64,000 nucleotides of DNA from Sciurus carolinensis (taxonomy: Eukaryota; Chordata; Mammalia; Rodentia; Sciuridae): assembly GCF_902686445.1 (NCBI RefSeq), contig NC_062232.1, forward strand, positions 33,994,454-34,058,453, read 5' to 3'. Position numbers and translations under genes: made by a program. The notes beneath the pieces were generated by a model. The model saw only the letters and a list, made by a program, of their open reading frames with translations, was not told where the DNA came from and searched no databases. Each line of letters opens with the position of its first letter. Position 1 is the stretch's first letter. Below, in pieces: positions 21,858-33,466 of this stretch.

Positions 21858-21954
21858 TTTATTTTATTTATTTATATGTGGTGCTGAGGATCAAACCCAG
21901 TGTCTCACACATGCCAGGCAAGTGCTCTGCCACAGAGCCACAACCCCAGCCCCC
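21858..21954 (-). mobile_element. ID-like SINE (long-tail variant)
   Basis: 'atatgtggtgctgaggatca', 'cacatgccaggcaagtgctc' and 'gccacaaccccagccccc'. Confidence 0.9.
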
Positions 21955-22048
21955 AACTGTGTTTCTTATAGACAACAAATCCTTGGGTCTTGTTTTGTTT
22001 TTAATCCTCTCTGACAGTTTCTTTTTCTTTTTTCCTTCTCTTCTCTTT

Positions 22049-22132
22049 CTTTTTGCTTTTTGGTGCTGGGGATCCAACCCAGGGCATCCCACATGTTAAG
22101 CACACCCTCTTACTATTGAGCTGCACCCAGCC
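22049..22132 (-). mobile_element. ID-like SINE
   Basis: CT-rich tail side, 'ggtgctggggatccaaccca', then a diverged remainder ending 'gagctgcacccagcc'. Confidence 0.82.
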
Positions 22133-22365
22133 TCTGTCTTTTAATTGGCCTATTTAGACCATTGATGTTTAAAGTGACTATTGATAGAGTTGGATTACTG
22201 TCTTGAAGGTTTGTTACTGTTTTCTATTCAGCATTTTTGTTCTTTGTTTCTTTGTCTTCTACTCTTTCTCTGCCTTCTGTGGTGTTAACTAAGCATGGTA
22301 TATGCTTCCATTTTCTTTCCTGTCTTAGCAGATCGATCATATTTCTTTTTGGAAAAACTGCCTTA

Positions 22366-22455
22366 AACCAGGTGTGGTGGTGCTTGCCTGCGGTCTCAGC
22401 TACTTGGGAGGCTGAGGCAGGTGGATCACTTGAGTCCAGCAGGGGACTCAAGAAA
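22366..22455 (+). mobile_element. B1-like SINE, 3' truncated
   Basis: 'ccaggtgtggtggtgcttgc' followed by 'cttgggaggctgaggcaggt', stopping before the tail. Confidence 0.8.
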
Positions 22456-23452
22456 TTTTTAAAAATTGCCCCTAGAGTTCACAATATACATTTACAACTA
22501 ATCCAAGTCCACTTTCAAATAGCACTATACCATTTTCAGGTAGTAAAGTATCTTATAACAGAATATTACTGATTCCTCTTTCTCCTGCTTTATGCTGTTC
22601 CCATCAGTCAAATCAGTTATCCATAAGTTATAACCACTGAATATATTATTGTTATTATTATCTTGAACAAACTACTGTTAGTTCAATGAAAAATAAGAAA
22701 AGATTTTATTTTACCTTCATTTATTCCTTCTCTAATCCTCTGCCTCCCTTAATACAGACCTGCATTTCTGACCTATATAATGTTTCTTCTGACTGAAGCA
22801 GTTCTTTTAACATTTCTTTTCAGGTAAATCTACCAGCAACAAATTCCCTCAGCGTTTGTTTGGCTGAGTCTTTATTTCTCTTTCACATTTGAAGGATAAT
22901 TTGACTGTACACAGAATTCTTGGGTGGTAGTTTATTTCTTTCAGCACTTTAAATATTTCACTCCACTCTCATGTGTGGGTTCTGAAGAGAAGTTTGATGT
23001 ATTGCTTATTCTTGTTCCTCTATAGGTAAGCTGTTTATTCTCCTCTGGTTTCTTTCAAGATTTTTTCTTTGTCTTTGATTTTTTTTTTTTTTTGAGAATT
23101 TAGATGTTTTTTGGAATCTGTCAATGATACTTTTAAATAATTAATAATTTAATAACTATATACTCAACATTAAAAAGATTTTTTGTTTTAAAATTAGTCA
23201 TAATGATGTTTGGTTAATTGTAAATTAAAATACAGATTGCATAATCTGTGCATTACATACAGGAAGTGGGTTGATGGATATTAGAAGTCAGACTGGTCAT
23301 ATTCATATAAGCTGGTAATCACTTGTCTTTGATTTTCTTTAGTAAATAATGATATGCCTCGATATAGATTTTTGTTGTTGTTTGTCCTGCTTGGAGTTCT
23401 CTGAGCTTCTTAGATCTATAATTTAGTGTCTGTCATTAATACTGAGAAATTT

Positions 23453-23566
23453 GGGGCTGGGGTTTTGGCTGTGGGGTAGAGCACTTGCCTAGCATGTGTG
23501 AGGCACTGGGTTCAATCCTCAGCACCACATAAATAAATAAATACACTGTATTAAAAAAAGATAATA
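23453..23566 (+). mobile_element. ID-like SINE (long-tail variant)
   Basis: 'gggttttggctgtggggtag', 'gggttcaatcctcagcacca', tail of (AAAT)n. Confidence 0.9.
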
Positions 23567-23740
23567 ACATTATAAAATACTGGAAAATTCTTAGCCATTA
23601 ATACATCAAATATTTCTTTTGTTTCTTTCCCTCTTTTTGGTATTCCCATTACACTGAAGTTACAACTTTTGAATTGTCTGTACTTCTTGGATATTCAGTT
23701 CAGTCTTTTTTATTCTATTTTTTTTCTTTGCATTCAGTTT

Positions 23741-23926
23741 TTGGTTTTGGTACTGGGGATTGAACCCAAGGGTACTCTACCACTGAACTCCATCCCCAGT
23801 CCTTTTTATTTTTTTATTTTGAGACAGGGTCTCACCAAGTTAGCAGAGACTAGCCTAGAACTTGGGATCCTCTTGCCTCAGCCTCCCGAGTCGCCAGGAT
23901 TACAGGCATACATCATTATATCCCGT
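23741..23926 (-). mobile_element. Composite B1/ID SINE
   Basis: TSD tctttgcattcagttt (23725-23740) and tctttgaattcagttt (23927-23942), one mismatch. Confidence 0.94.
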
Positions 23927-24164
23927 TCTTTGAATTCAGTTTCTGAAGTTTCTGTTGCCATATCTTCAAGGTCACTGATTTTTCCCCCTTGGTTATGCTC
24001 AATACTGATGAGCCCTCATTTTTATTTTGGTGGTTTTTGGTTTCTAGCATTTCCTTGTGATCCTTCCTTAGAGTTTCCAGTTCTTTGCTTGTATTACCCA
24101 TCTGTTCTTGCATTGGTGCCCTTTTTTCACTAGATCCCTTCGGGTGCTCATCATAATTGTTTCG

Positions 24165-24245
24165 GGTTTGTGGTGCCAGGGATTGAACGCCAGTCCCTGT
24201 TCATGCTAGGCAAGCACTCCATCACTCGGCTACATCCCCAGCCCC
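24165..24245 (-). mobile_element. ID-like SINE
   Basis: 'ggtgccagggattgaacgcc', 'catgctaggcaagcactcca' and 'ggctacatccccagcccc'. Confidence 0.87.
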
Positions 24246-25159
24246 ATCTTATTCTCATCAGTTCCTAGTCTGATCATTCTAACATCTCTGCCATATCTGA
24301 GTCTGGTTCTGTTGCTTACTCTGCATCTTCCAACTGTGTTTTTATTTTTTAGTATGCCTTTTAATTTTTTTATTGAAAAGTGGACATGATGCGCTGGGTA
24401 AAAGGAGCTATGCATGGTAAGATAGATCTCTAATGATGTGGTGGTAGTGGGTGGGGGAGCAGAAGGATTTTATAGTTCTGTGAATCAGGTCTCTGTCCTT
24501 CAGCCAGCCTGTGCAGCTAGCTGGGCCGAGAACTTCATATGTATTTTTCATTGTCCCTGTTCCTTCTTAGGTGAGACTGAAAGGCTAGTGGAGGCTGGAG
24601 TTGATATTCCCTTCCCATCTGGAAGGTCGATGGGCTCCCCAGGTTGATTAGACTGGTTATACCCCAAGTGGCTAGGCGCTGCTAAAATAGCTTCTCTTCC
24701 AGACACGTTTTCATTAAGGAGAACAGAACACTCAGAATGGTTACTTTTCCTCTCCCCCTACAAAGAAGCAGGAGATGTTCCCCCATACCCACACACATAC
24801 CCTGAGAATCTGATAGATTCCAGGAGGTAAAATGCACAAAATCGTGGGCCCACTTTAAAACTGACCTCCTCGGGCGTTTTTAACTCTAGAGCTTCTTCAC
24901 ATGACCCTCCTGTACTTGGTCACTTATGGTTTTAAGTTTTCTTACTCTGGTTTTGGTGCCAGCTGCAGGTTTTTCTGTTCCCAAGCTAGTGCTTTTCTAT
25001 ATTTACTTGCATTCTCCAATTTGGGGGAGTAGTAGCACTGTGACCTCGATTTTCTGATGCATCTAAGAGGAGTTGTTGACTTTACGTTTGTTCAGTTTTT
25101 TTGTTACTGTGAGGTTGGGAGTGATGACTTACATATCAGACCGGAAGCTGGAAGTCAGC

Positions 25160-25985
25160 ATTTTCTTACAATAGCAAAAGATTAAAACATGCCAAATATG
25201 CATCAGTAAAAGATTGGCTATCCAAATTGTGCAACATGTACCCAGTGAAATACTTATGTGATAAAAAAAAAAAAAAGTCAGCTCTTAAATGTCCTGAAAT
25301 GGAATGGTCTGCAATATATTTTAAGTAAAAAAATGCAAGGTGCAGAGAATAAAGAGCATACTAACATTAGCTGAAGGTTCTATGAAGTGAATAAATGATT
25401 ATTGAAAAGGGAATTTGTATGCATACCTGTTTTTCCTCAGAATACAGAAAATCTAATTTTTAAATTAATTAATTAATTATTTATTTTTGGTATCAGGGAT
25501 TGAACCCAGGGGCACTTTACCACAGAGTCACAAGCTCAACCCTTTTTATTTTTTTATTTTTGAGAAAGGGTCTTGCTAAATCGCTTAGGACCTTGCTTAG
25601 TTGCTGAGGCTGGCTCTGAACTTGTGATCCTCCTGCCTCAGCCTCCTGAGTTGCTGGGATTATAGGTGTGAGCCACCAGGACTGGCAAGAAAATGAAATT
25701 TTAAATGATGAGTAGAAAATACACCAAAATTACAACCATCACATTTTAGCATTACGCGAGATATTTTTGTTTCTCAATTGTTTAAACTTCCTCGATTTGG
25801 TTGCATTATTTCTATAATCATTTCTTTTTTCAAAAAGACTTCATACAAATGAATATGGAAGGAAATTCACAAAAATGACAGTGGTCATTGGTTTGGGTGA
25901 TGGAATTAGGGAAAGTTTCTCCCTTGTTTGGCTGATATTTTGTAATGTCATCATATTATAGTTTTAATAATGTTGTTTGTGTGTG
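25160..25985 (+). mobile_element. L1M 3'-end relic, sense
   Basis: 'atgcatcagtaaaagattgg' and 'gtggtcattggtttgggtga' are sense L1M 3' landmarks. A composite SINE interrupts it at 25466-25687. Confidence 0.6.
25466..25687 (-). mobile_element. Composite B1/ID SINE
   Basis: Similar flanks agaaaatctaatttttaaat (ends near 25465) and agaaaatgaaattttaaat (from 25688). The tail side is (TTAA)n. Confidence 0.92.
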
Positions 25986-26039
25986 AAACACTTGCAAGCT
26001 TTATTTGGTTTAAGCCTCTGGTGTCCAGATTAGTTAAAC

Positions 26040-26380
26040 TGAGTGGAAAGCCCGTTTACAGAACGGTGGTTGGACCAGGCTCCTTCTTTTGATTATACCA
26101 CCTGTTCCACCGTCATTTACAGCGCACGCTTAAAAGCTATCGTACATCACTCTTTCAATATGCAGTCCCATGTTTGTTGAAGGACTTGACCCAGGAGAAA
26201 AAGCTGGCTGAGTCCTTAAGCAAACTGTTAGTGAACAGTGGAGCCACAAACAGCAGCACCTTCTGCAAACAACTGCTTGAGTTGGCAAACCTGAGAACAG
26301 AGTTCGAATGGCTGCTATACAACCCAGGTCAACTCCCCAAAGAAGCCAGAGGTCCTGAAGTGAGCCCCAAAATATAAAGA
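26040..26380 (+). pseudogene. Possible coding remnant, unidentified
   Basis: A frame read through this stretch gives plausible protein-like text: before an in-frame stop near 26090 (SGKPVYRTVVG), then 26174-26377 (LTQEKKLAESLSKLLVNSG...LLELANLRTEFEWLLYN), amphipathic and helix-like. There is no poly(A) tail, no flanking repeat and no splice signals that I trust. It may be a piece of a processed pseudogene, an exon relic, or chance. No family is recognised. Confidence 0.22.
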
Positions 26381-26648
26381 TGGGAAAGAACTGATGGTAG
26401 ATAGTTGACAGATCACCATTTGTATTTTTTTCTAGAAGGAATCAATTTTATCTAAAAGAAGGGGGTAAATGGAAAGACCTAAGAGCCAAGAAAGAATTGC
26501 TATTTTTAGCAATAAAAAATGGATTGGTTAGAATACAAAAATAAACAAACACACCAAAAATCTCACCAATTTCAATTAAAAGAGAGCCTCTTTGGATTAG
26601 TGAAAAGTTTGCACTGCAGGATAGCTTTGAAGAAATAGTAGTATATGA

Positions 26649-26649
<1 letters not shown>

Positions 26650-26685
<36 letters not shown>
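26650..26685. repeat. (CA)n microsatellite
   Basis: About 17 uninterrupted CA units. Confidence 0.95.
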
Positions 26686-26686
<1 letters not shown>

Positions 26687-29284
26687 TGAATGAATTCTAT
26701 CTTCAAAGTCCTGAAAGAAGTAAGATCTCAGATTTTAGTGGTCTGCAGTTGGAGGCACAGAAGAGAGGAGGGAATCTTTAACTTGGACCCTTCACCCTGC
26801 CTCTCTTGATTCTAAAAAGTTCTGTGTGAAAAAGAAGCCCTCAGGTCATTGCTATGCTGATTCAAAGGCGTTAGAGAAGCTAATTTAATTACCAAGAATA
26901 ATTTGGGAGTTTAGTGTTTTAACAGGTTTTTCTACAATGTTCAAAACAACTAGATTAGGAGACTAGATTGTAAATAAGTCTCTTACACTTTTGTTTATAC
27001 TGTTGATTTAAATAATGCCTTTTTCCCCTTTATAGGGCAAGCATAAAACTCAAGACCATTGCTTTCTAGAGTACCAAGTTCCAATTTGGTGAAATCTAAA
27101 TTAATGATGCTGTAGTGCATGAATTGGTAGTAAATGAACATATTTGTTTATGAGTTTCAAAGTGTTTACTTTTTTCTAGGACATGTAATACTATTTCCAG
27201 ATTTGAGTAGACTGAAGAAACTGGTAGAAGGAAGAGGTGGTTGAAAATTTGCCTTTTTTACAGAACTTCCAAGCTGGCCAAGAAGAAGTGGGAATGTGCG
27301 CCTAAGCAGAAAGCAAGATGGAGCTGATTTCAGGCTATAGTGACATAGAGAAAATGTAGCAAGAATTTGACTCCGTGTCTGACTTGAATTACCAAGTGGT
27401 TGGTCCTGGTGACCGCAGTGCAATTTTGATTGTAAAAATGGTTGAGAAAAGCAGGTTGATTCTACTGTCCATATTGTATATTTTAGCTAGGTAAGACCTG
27501 GAAAATTTGGAAATCTTTCAGACAAATATGTGGACAGATCTGAGTTCCACTACTGCTGAGGAACTTACTAGAACAAGCACTGGGTCAGAAGTGAGGCATA
27601 ACCTGTGCCACATACTGGTGAGGAATATTTCCAATTGAGAAAATATGTATTTTTTTAAACCTAGACAAAATAAACAAGACTGTGTTTATGAGTAAAAACA
27701 AAAGAATCAGATTATTTTGTAAACTGTGGGAGTTTACATGAAACATACAAAATAGAACCCTTCAGGTTTTAAACAAAGTCCCAAAGATCCAAAAACTCTA
27801 GGGTGAAAGAAGTGAAGATATACCTTTAATAGCAGTTAATAGACTCATTGGTGAAATATTAAGTGATGCTTCCTGTTGGGGGTGGGGTGGAAATGCCAGA
27901 GAGCAGGTTGGCTTGGAGTCAGCTCTGGGGTTCAGCCAGCATTGTCAAGTCTCGTTTTTCAACTTTTTAATGCACACATATGACTGGTCTCTGATGATAA
28001 CCTCATGCCAGCTCAATATCGCCAGATGAGCCTAACACATAGATCACAGTGGGAATTCTTAAGGGAAGATGTCACTTCTCAGTGACAGGAATAATGGGGC
28101 CCTTTTATTCAGGGTACCTGCTATATAGTTCAAAATTTTGTGTTCTCTATGGCTTCTCACTTCTGGAGGCCCGGCCTCCAGCCTCCAAACTGGCTCCTTC
28201 TTCCTGCCTACTCTCAGTGACACCTCTGCCCTCGGGCCCCTTCCCTTAGACTCTACTTTGGATTTCCTACAGAGCCATCCAGGCTGATGCCCAGGCTCTG
28301 GGGCCTCATCTTCCACCTTGTGGGCCTTTCAAGGTTCTTTTGAAAATCAGGATAAAAAAGATTCCAACTTATCACATACCTTTCTTTCTTTTGTGTTTTT
28401 CTTTCTTTCTTTTTTTAAAGTTGTTTGGGATTTTTGTTCTGCTTTTAACTAAAGAAACTAACAGAAAATATACATAAACTTTCTTTAGCGACACTATTGG
28501 TACCTTCATAGTTTGGCCTTTAGTTATTATTTATTAACTATTATTACCTTATCTCTCTTAACAGGGGCAAATCTGGGCTTTGTGAACCCTGATACTTGTA
28601 CAGTCTGGGAGCCTTCTTTAAGAAAAAAAGAAAAAAAGAAAAAGAACATTTCAAAATTACAAATGCAAAATTAGGTACACAGGGGAATATTTATAATGAG
28701 AAAAGAAATCACCACAAATTACAAGTTTTAAATAGCTTACCAATTAAAACAAAATCTAGAAAAAAAAGAGTCATGGTTGATCAAAAATTTTTTGATTAAT
28801 AATTTAGAAAATGTTCAGCTTTACAACTTGTTATAATAGCAAGTACATTTTAAAGATTATTATCAAATCTGAGACAACGACCAAGTTTCATATGTGAGCT
28901 GCAAGTTCTTAAGACTTTTGTGCAGTTACTAATTTTAAATATTCTTTGACATGGGAACACTCATTAACTAGCTTGTCTTTGATGTTCTCCTTGTAATGGC
29001 AACAGTGACTGAACCTGATGTACCACGATTAAGATCAAGTACCTGGTTTCCCTCCAGTAGGCAGGTATAGGGCAATTTTGCCTCAAAGCTCTGTGGGTCC
29101 CCCAAACACAGGGATGATCCAAAGCTGGGCCTACTCCTGATGTCCTTGTGGGACTCTGAATTCAAATCCTTATCTGGGAATAGATCAGTTTCAGAGAGGT
29201 TCCCACAGAGTAAGATAGACAACCTTGTTGGTAGACACTGGTGTCTGAAATTCCATTAACTATCCATAAGTCACAGCATATTAT
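26686..29284. other. No gene; largely SINE-free stretch
   Basis: About 2.6 kb without a clear SINE, unusual for this flank. The open frames (27166, 28059, 28968 on the minus strand; 28049, 28596 on the plus strand) show no recognisable domains. A short CT-rich run lies at 28380-28425. Confidence 0.4.
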
Positions 29285-29300
29285 CAATTGTGAACTTTTT

Positions 29301-29513
29301 AAGTATTTATTATTTTATTTTTGGGGAGGGTACCAGGGATTCAACTCAGGGGTGGTTTACCACCGAGCCACATCCCCAGACCCTTTTAATATTTTATTTA
29401 GAGACAGGGTCTCACTGAGTTGCTTAGGGCCTTGCTGAGTGGTTGAGGTTGGCTTTGAACTCTCAATCCTCCTGCCTCAGCCTCCCAGTTGCTGAGATTA
29501 CAGGCATGCACTG
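29301..29513 (-). mobile_element. Composite B1/ID SINE
   Basis: TSD caattgtgaacttttt (29285-29300) and caattgggagctttttt (29514 on), a few mismatches. Confidence 0.92.
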
Positions 29514-29529
29514 CAATTGGGAGCTTTTT

Positions 29530-30369
29530 TTTGTCCCTCGATCTCCCTAGCTGTATCCTTTGTCTGCTATCATGAAGGAAGATAAAGTGGGACTGTGAAC
29601 TTAGATTCCAAGTTATTATATTTTTATATAATCAATTGTCAGTCATTGTGAACTTTCCTCATTCCATTTGATCACGAAATCTTTCCTGGGGGATCATATT
29701 AGCAAGGTTCTTTCCTCTTCTATTAGTTTGGGCATTAGTTCAGAAGGTAATTTCCACAGGCATGAAGATTTGACCCCCTTGCCTATAGGATGTCTTTGAA
29801 ATTTGTGACTTGGAAAGTACTAAATAATATCAACTTGCCCAGGAAATTCTGTCTTTTCTTTAAGAGGTATCCTAGTAAACAATGAGTATAATTGTCCAAT
29901 ATTTCTGGTGCAGGGGTGGAGAAGAGGGGAGAGAGTGCAACAGGAAATTTTATAAGGAAATGTCATGTAATCAAGTTTTGCCCTAATGAGGTAGAACAAG
30001 GAAGTTAAAAAAAAAAAAGGCATTTTTAAAGCTAAAGGACAGGTGTTAGAAAAAAGAAACAGAAAGAAAGAAGAAAGACCTAGACTATATGCATTTTAAT
30101 TTGAGTTGTGCTGTGGCATTGAACTTATTTTAACTGGGAACTATTCATTTTCCTATTCCATTTACTGAATGGAATGTGTCAAAAAGGGGCAGTACCTTAG
30201 GCCACACATTGGAGCCAATCCCAGAACACCTGGGTAGCTCCACAGGGTCTGAGAAGGAGTTGTCGGTGAGTTTGACTTGAGAATTGAGACTTGAACTTCT
30301 GGAAAGAGTGTAATTTATAGACTGAATCATGGGTAATTATCAGTTTTAGACTTTTTTTTCTTCTTTTTT
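29530..30369. other. No gene recognised
   Basis: Unassigned sequence with a short A run at 30007-30018 and purine-rich 30045-30080. Confidence 0.4.
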
Positions 30370-30726
30370 TGCAGAAGGTAGGTACTGGAGGTTGAACCCA
30401 CAGCTTTACACATGCTAGGCACACACTGTACCACTGAACTACACCCTCAACCCTTTTTTTTTTTGGGAAGGATACCTGGGATTGAACTCAGGGGCACTCG
30501 ACCACGGAGCCACATCCCCAGCCCTATTTTGTATTTTATTTAGAGACAGGTTCTCACTGAGTTGCTTAGCACCTCACCGTTGCTGAGTCTGGCTTTGAAC
30601 TCGCCATCCTCCTGCCTCAGCCTCCCAAGTCCCTGGGATTACAGGCATGCACCACTGTGCCTGGCTCGTTTTTTTATTTTTTGAGACAGGGTTTCACTCA
30701 GTTACTAAGGCTGGCCTTGAACTTCT
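30370..30726 (-). mobile_element. Composite SINE split by another composite SINE
   Basis: The ID half is 30370-30452 ('ggaggttgaacccacagctt'). Its B1 half ('gagacagggtttcactcagt') resumes at 30669-30726, beyond the insertion. Confidence 0.83.
30453..30668 (-). mobile_element. Composite B1/ID SINE inside another
   Basis: A complete antisense copy from its T run through 'gcatgcaccactgtgcctgg', lodged at the monomer junction of the older copy. Confidence 0.9.
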
Positions 30727-31117
30727 TTTACTTAGCGTAATGTTTCCACGGTTCATTCATATTGTAGTGTGTATCAGAGTTTTGTTCCTTTTTGAGGATG
30801 AATAACATTTCATTGTGTACATATACAACATTTTGTTTGTCCTTTTGTTTGTTGGAAGTTCGAGTTGTTTACACCTTTTGGCTATCGTGAATAATGCTGC
30901 TATGACTGTTGGTGTACAGAATCTATTTGAGATTTGACTTTCAATTTTTTAGGATCTACCTCTACCTAGGAATGGATGGAATTGCTGGGTCATATGATGA
31001 CTTAGGTTTAGCTTTTTGAGGAACTGTCCCATTATTTTCCATAGTAGTTATTTTACATTCTCACCAGCAATACAGAGAGAGTTCCAGTTTGTCTGCATCC
31101 TGGCTAACACTTGTTAT

Positions 31118-31121
31118 TTTC

Positions 31122-31149
<28 letters not shown>
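31118..31149. repeat. Poly(T) tract
   Basis: About 30 T within the L1 relic, with no SINE body next to it. Confidence 0.85.
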
Positions 31150-31152
<3 letters not shown>

Positions 31153-31216
31153 AATAGCCTTTCTAGTGGGTTTGAAAATGTGGTATCCCATTGTGGTGTT
31201 TGATTTGAATTTTTCT

Positions 31217-31403
31217 TTCTTTCTTTTTCTTTTTGGTACCAGGAATTGAACCCAGGGGTACTCCACCACTAAGCTACATCCTCAGGTATTTTTATTTTTT
31301 ATTTTGAGACAGGGTCTCACTAAGGTGCCGAGGCTGGCCTCCAACCTGTGATCCTCCTGCCTCAGCCTCCTGAGGATTACAGGCATGTGCCACTGTACCT
31401 TGC
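31217..31403 (-). mobile_element. Composite B1/ID SINE
   Basis: Perfect 16-bp TSD tgatttgaatttttct (31201-31216 and 31404-31419), duplicated from the L1 target. Confidence 0.97.
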
Positions 31404-31572
31404 TGATTTGAATTTTTCTGAGAGTGATGTGAAACATATTTTCATGTGCTTATTGTCCATTTGTATATCTTCAGAGAAATGTCTATTCAAATCCTTTGCC
31501 TCTTTAATTCTTATCAGAAATGATTCACAAATGGTTTCTCTCATTCTCTAGGTTACCTTTTCTGTTGATAGT

Positions 31573-31771
31573 TTTTAAAAAATACTTTTAATTGACACAT
31601 AGTAACTATACATATTTATATAGTGTGATATAGTATCTTTTTGTTGTTGTTGTTTGATTTGAGACAAAATATTACTGTTGCCCAGGCTAGCCTCAAACTT
31701 CTGGGCTCAGGGGATCACCTGCCTCAGCCTCCTAAGTAACTGGGACTATAGGCACATACTACTGTGCCCAG
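31573..31771 (-). mobile_element. B1-like SINE with AT-rich extension
   Basis: TSD tgttgatagt (31563-31572 and 31772-31781). The right part is an antisense 7SL-type monomer ('gcccaggctagcctcaaact'). The left 65 bases are L1-like AT-rich sequence, suggesting a composite or two-step insertion. Confidence 0.8.
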
Positions 31772-32327
31772 TGTTGATAGTGTCTCTTGATGTATAAAAG
31801 TTTTAAATTTTGTTGAAGCCTAGTTTACCTATCCAAGTTGCCTGCGCTATTATAATTTCACCTTTGAAATTATCACCAAATCTATTGTCATGAAGCTTTT
31901 CCTTTGTTTTCTTCTAAGAGTTTTATAAGTTCCCCTCCTAGGTTTAGATCTTTGATCCATTTTGAGTTAATTTTTGCATGCGGTGTGAGGTAAAGATCCT
32001 ACTTCATTGTTTTGCATATATATGTATATACATATTGCCGGGAAAACACTGATACTCTAATAATCGACTGACTGTATATGTGAGGGGTTATATCTGGATT
32101 CTCCTTTCTATTCCATTAGTGTACACACGTGTCCTTATGCCAGTAATGTTTTGATTACTGTAGTTTTGCAGTAAGTTTTGAAATCGGGAAATAGGAGCTC
32201 TCCAACTTTGTTCTCCTTTTGAAGATAGTTTTGGCTCCTTTTGGAGGTGGGGAATTGGTTATTGATCATCTTGTCAAATTCTGCAAAAAAGTCTGCTGGG
32301 ATTTTAATAGAGATTGCACTGATTTTT

Positions 32328-32660
32328 TTTCCTTTTTGAGAGACAGGGTGTCACTGTGTTGCTCAAGCTGGACTTAAACTATCTTCCTGCCTCAGCCTCT
32401 TTCTTAAAAGTTATATATATATATTTTTTTGTACTGGGGATTGAACCCAGAGGCACTTTACCACTAAGCTACACCCCCAGTCCTTTATTTTAAGACAGGG
32501 TTTTGATAAGTCGCTGAGGATCTAGCTGAGTTGCTGAAGCTGACCTCTAACTTGAGATCATCCTGCCTCAGCCTCCCCAGTCAATGGAATTATAGACATG
32601 TACCACTTTGCCCTACACCTGACTCTCTTCAGTAGCTGAAATTACAGGTATGCACCACTG
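32328..32660 (-). mobile_element. B1-like SINE split by composite SINE
   Basis: Left piece 32328-32402 ('gacagggtgtcactgtgttg'). The end ('gtagctgaaattacaggtat') reappears at 32622-32660 after the inserted copy. Confidence 0.75.
32403..32621 (-). mobile_element. Composite B1/ID SINE inside B1-like SINE
   Basis: 'gtactggggattgaacccag' to 'gacatgtaccactttgccct', nested in the B1-like element listed at 32328-32660. Confidence 0.85.
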
Positions 32661-33117
32661 AATTTGGCAGTATTAAATCTTTTAATTCTTGAGTCTGGAA
32701 TGTTTTACCATTTATTCTGGTCTTTAATTTCTTTGAGCAATATTTTGTTGTTCAGTGTAGAAACCTTGTGCTGCTATTGTTAAATTTATTAGTAAGTATT
32801 TTATTCTTTTTACGCTACTCAAAATTTCACTTTCAGATTGTTTCTTGCTAGATAAAAATATAATTGATTTTTAAATATTGATCTTACATCCTGCAACTTT
32901 GTTAAACTCATTTATTAGCTCTAATACCTTTTGTAGTGGATTAGCCAGGATTATCTATATATATAAAATTTTGTCATGTGCAAATAGAGAAAGTTTAATT
33001 GTTCCTTTATTATGTGGATGTCTTCCATTTCTTTTTCCTATCCTAGGTTAGAACCTCAAGTATAATGTTGAAAAGACCTGGTGACAGCAGACATCTTTGT
33101 TAAAGAGTACTTTTGAT

Positions 33118-33215
33118 GGGGCTGGGGAGGTAGCTCAGTTGGTAGAGTGCTTGCCTTGCAAGCACAAGGCCCTGGGTTTGATCCCCAGTACCACAAAAAA
33201 AAAAAAAAAAAAAAA
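33118..33215 (+). mobile_element. ID-like SINE
   Basis: Perfect 12-bp TSD agtacttttgat (33106-33117 and 33216-33227). Body 'ggggctggggaggtagctca', B-box 'gggtttgatcc', A tail of about 22. Looks young. Confidence 0.97.
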
Positions 33216-33227
33216 AGTACTTTTGAT

Positions 33228-33420
33228 AGGGTTTAAATACCTGTGTTCGACACTTACCAGTCCTGTTGGTTGTAGACAAATCATTTACCCTGTTTCCTTA
33301 TCTTGAAAATCAAGGACAGCAATATATGTTCTGGCTACTTCACAGGGTTCTGAGGATTAAATAAAACCACCATGCACCTAGCAAACTAAACAGCTTATAC
33401 AGGTGGAAGTGTCTTCTCCT
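33228..33420 (+). mobile_element. MIR-like SINE
   Basis: 'gtagacaaatcatttaccct', 'cttcacagggttctgaggat' and 'taaataaaaccaccatgcac' follow the MIR core and 3' end. Confidence 0.7.
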
Positions 33421-33466
33421 TAAGACAGGGTTTTAATAAATGGCTGAGGATCTTGCTGAGTTGCTA
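33421..33466 (-). mobile_element. B1-half fragment of composite SINE
   Basis: 'aagacagggttttaataaat' with 'gctgaggatcttgctgagtt'; both ends are lost. Confidence 0.6.

Larger units (their letters stand above)
22560..25160 (-). mobile_element. L1/HAL1-like relic, antisense
   Basis: Shares the antisense ORF1-region landmarks of the relic at 840-3000: 'ctaccagcaacaaattccct', 'tttctttcaagattttttct', 'agccattaatacatcaaata' and, far right, 'ttacatatcagaccggaagc'. More diverged than the first copy. SINEs at 23453, 23741 and 24165 interrupt it. Confidence 0.65.
30727..33105 (-). mobile_element. L1M relic (3' UTR plus ORF2 end), antisense
   Basis: The antisense 3' UTR is clear: 'ttttggctatcgtgaataat', 'ggaattgctgggtcatatga', 'ttctcaccagcaatacagag'. 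It continues into antisense ORF2 sequence ('gatccattttgagttaattt', 'tttgttaaactcatttatta', 'atgtggatgtcttccatttc'). This is the longest L1 piece in the window, decayed by stops and by SINE insertions at 31217, 31573, 32328 and 32403. Confidence 0.85.

Noticed and set aside
23669..24133. 154-codon plus-strand frame with hydrophobic segments
   Set aside because: It is antisense L1/HAL1-like sequence plus a composite SINE; the hydrophobic look comes from T-rich codons.
26650..26685. Short regularly repeated units, considered as a possible array
   Set aside because: A plain CA microsatellite without spacers. No CRISPR-like repeat-spacer structure exists anywhere in the window.
33118..33195. tRNA-like sequence with good A and B boxes
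   Set aside because: It is flanked by a perfect TSD and ends in poly(A), so it is an ID-type SINE rather than a tRNA gene. The same reasoning applies to the other ID copies.
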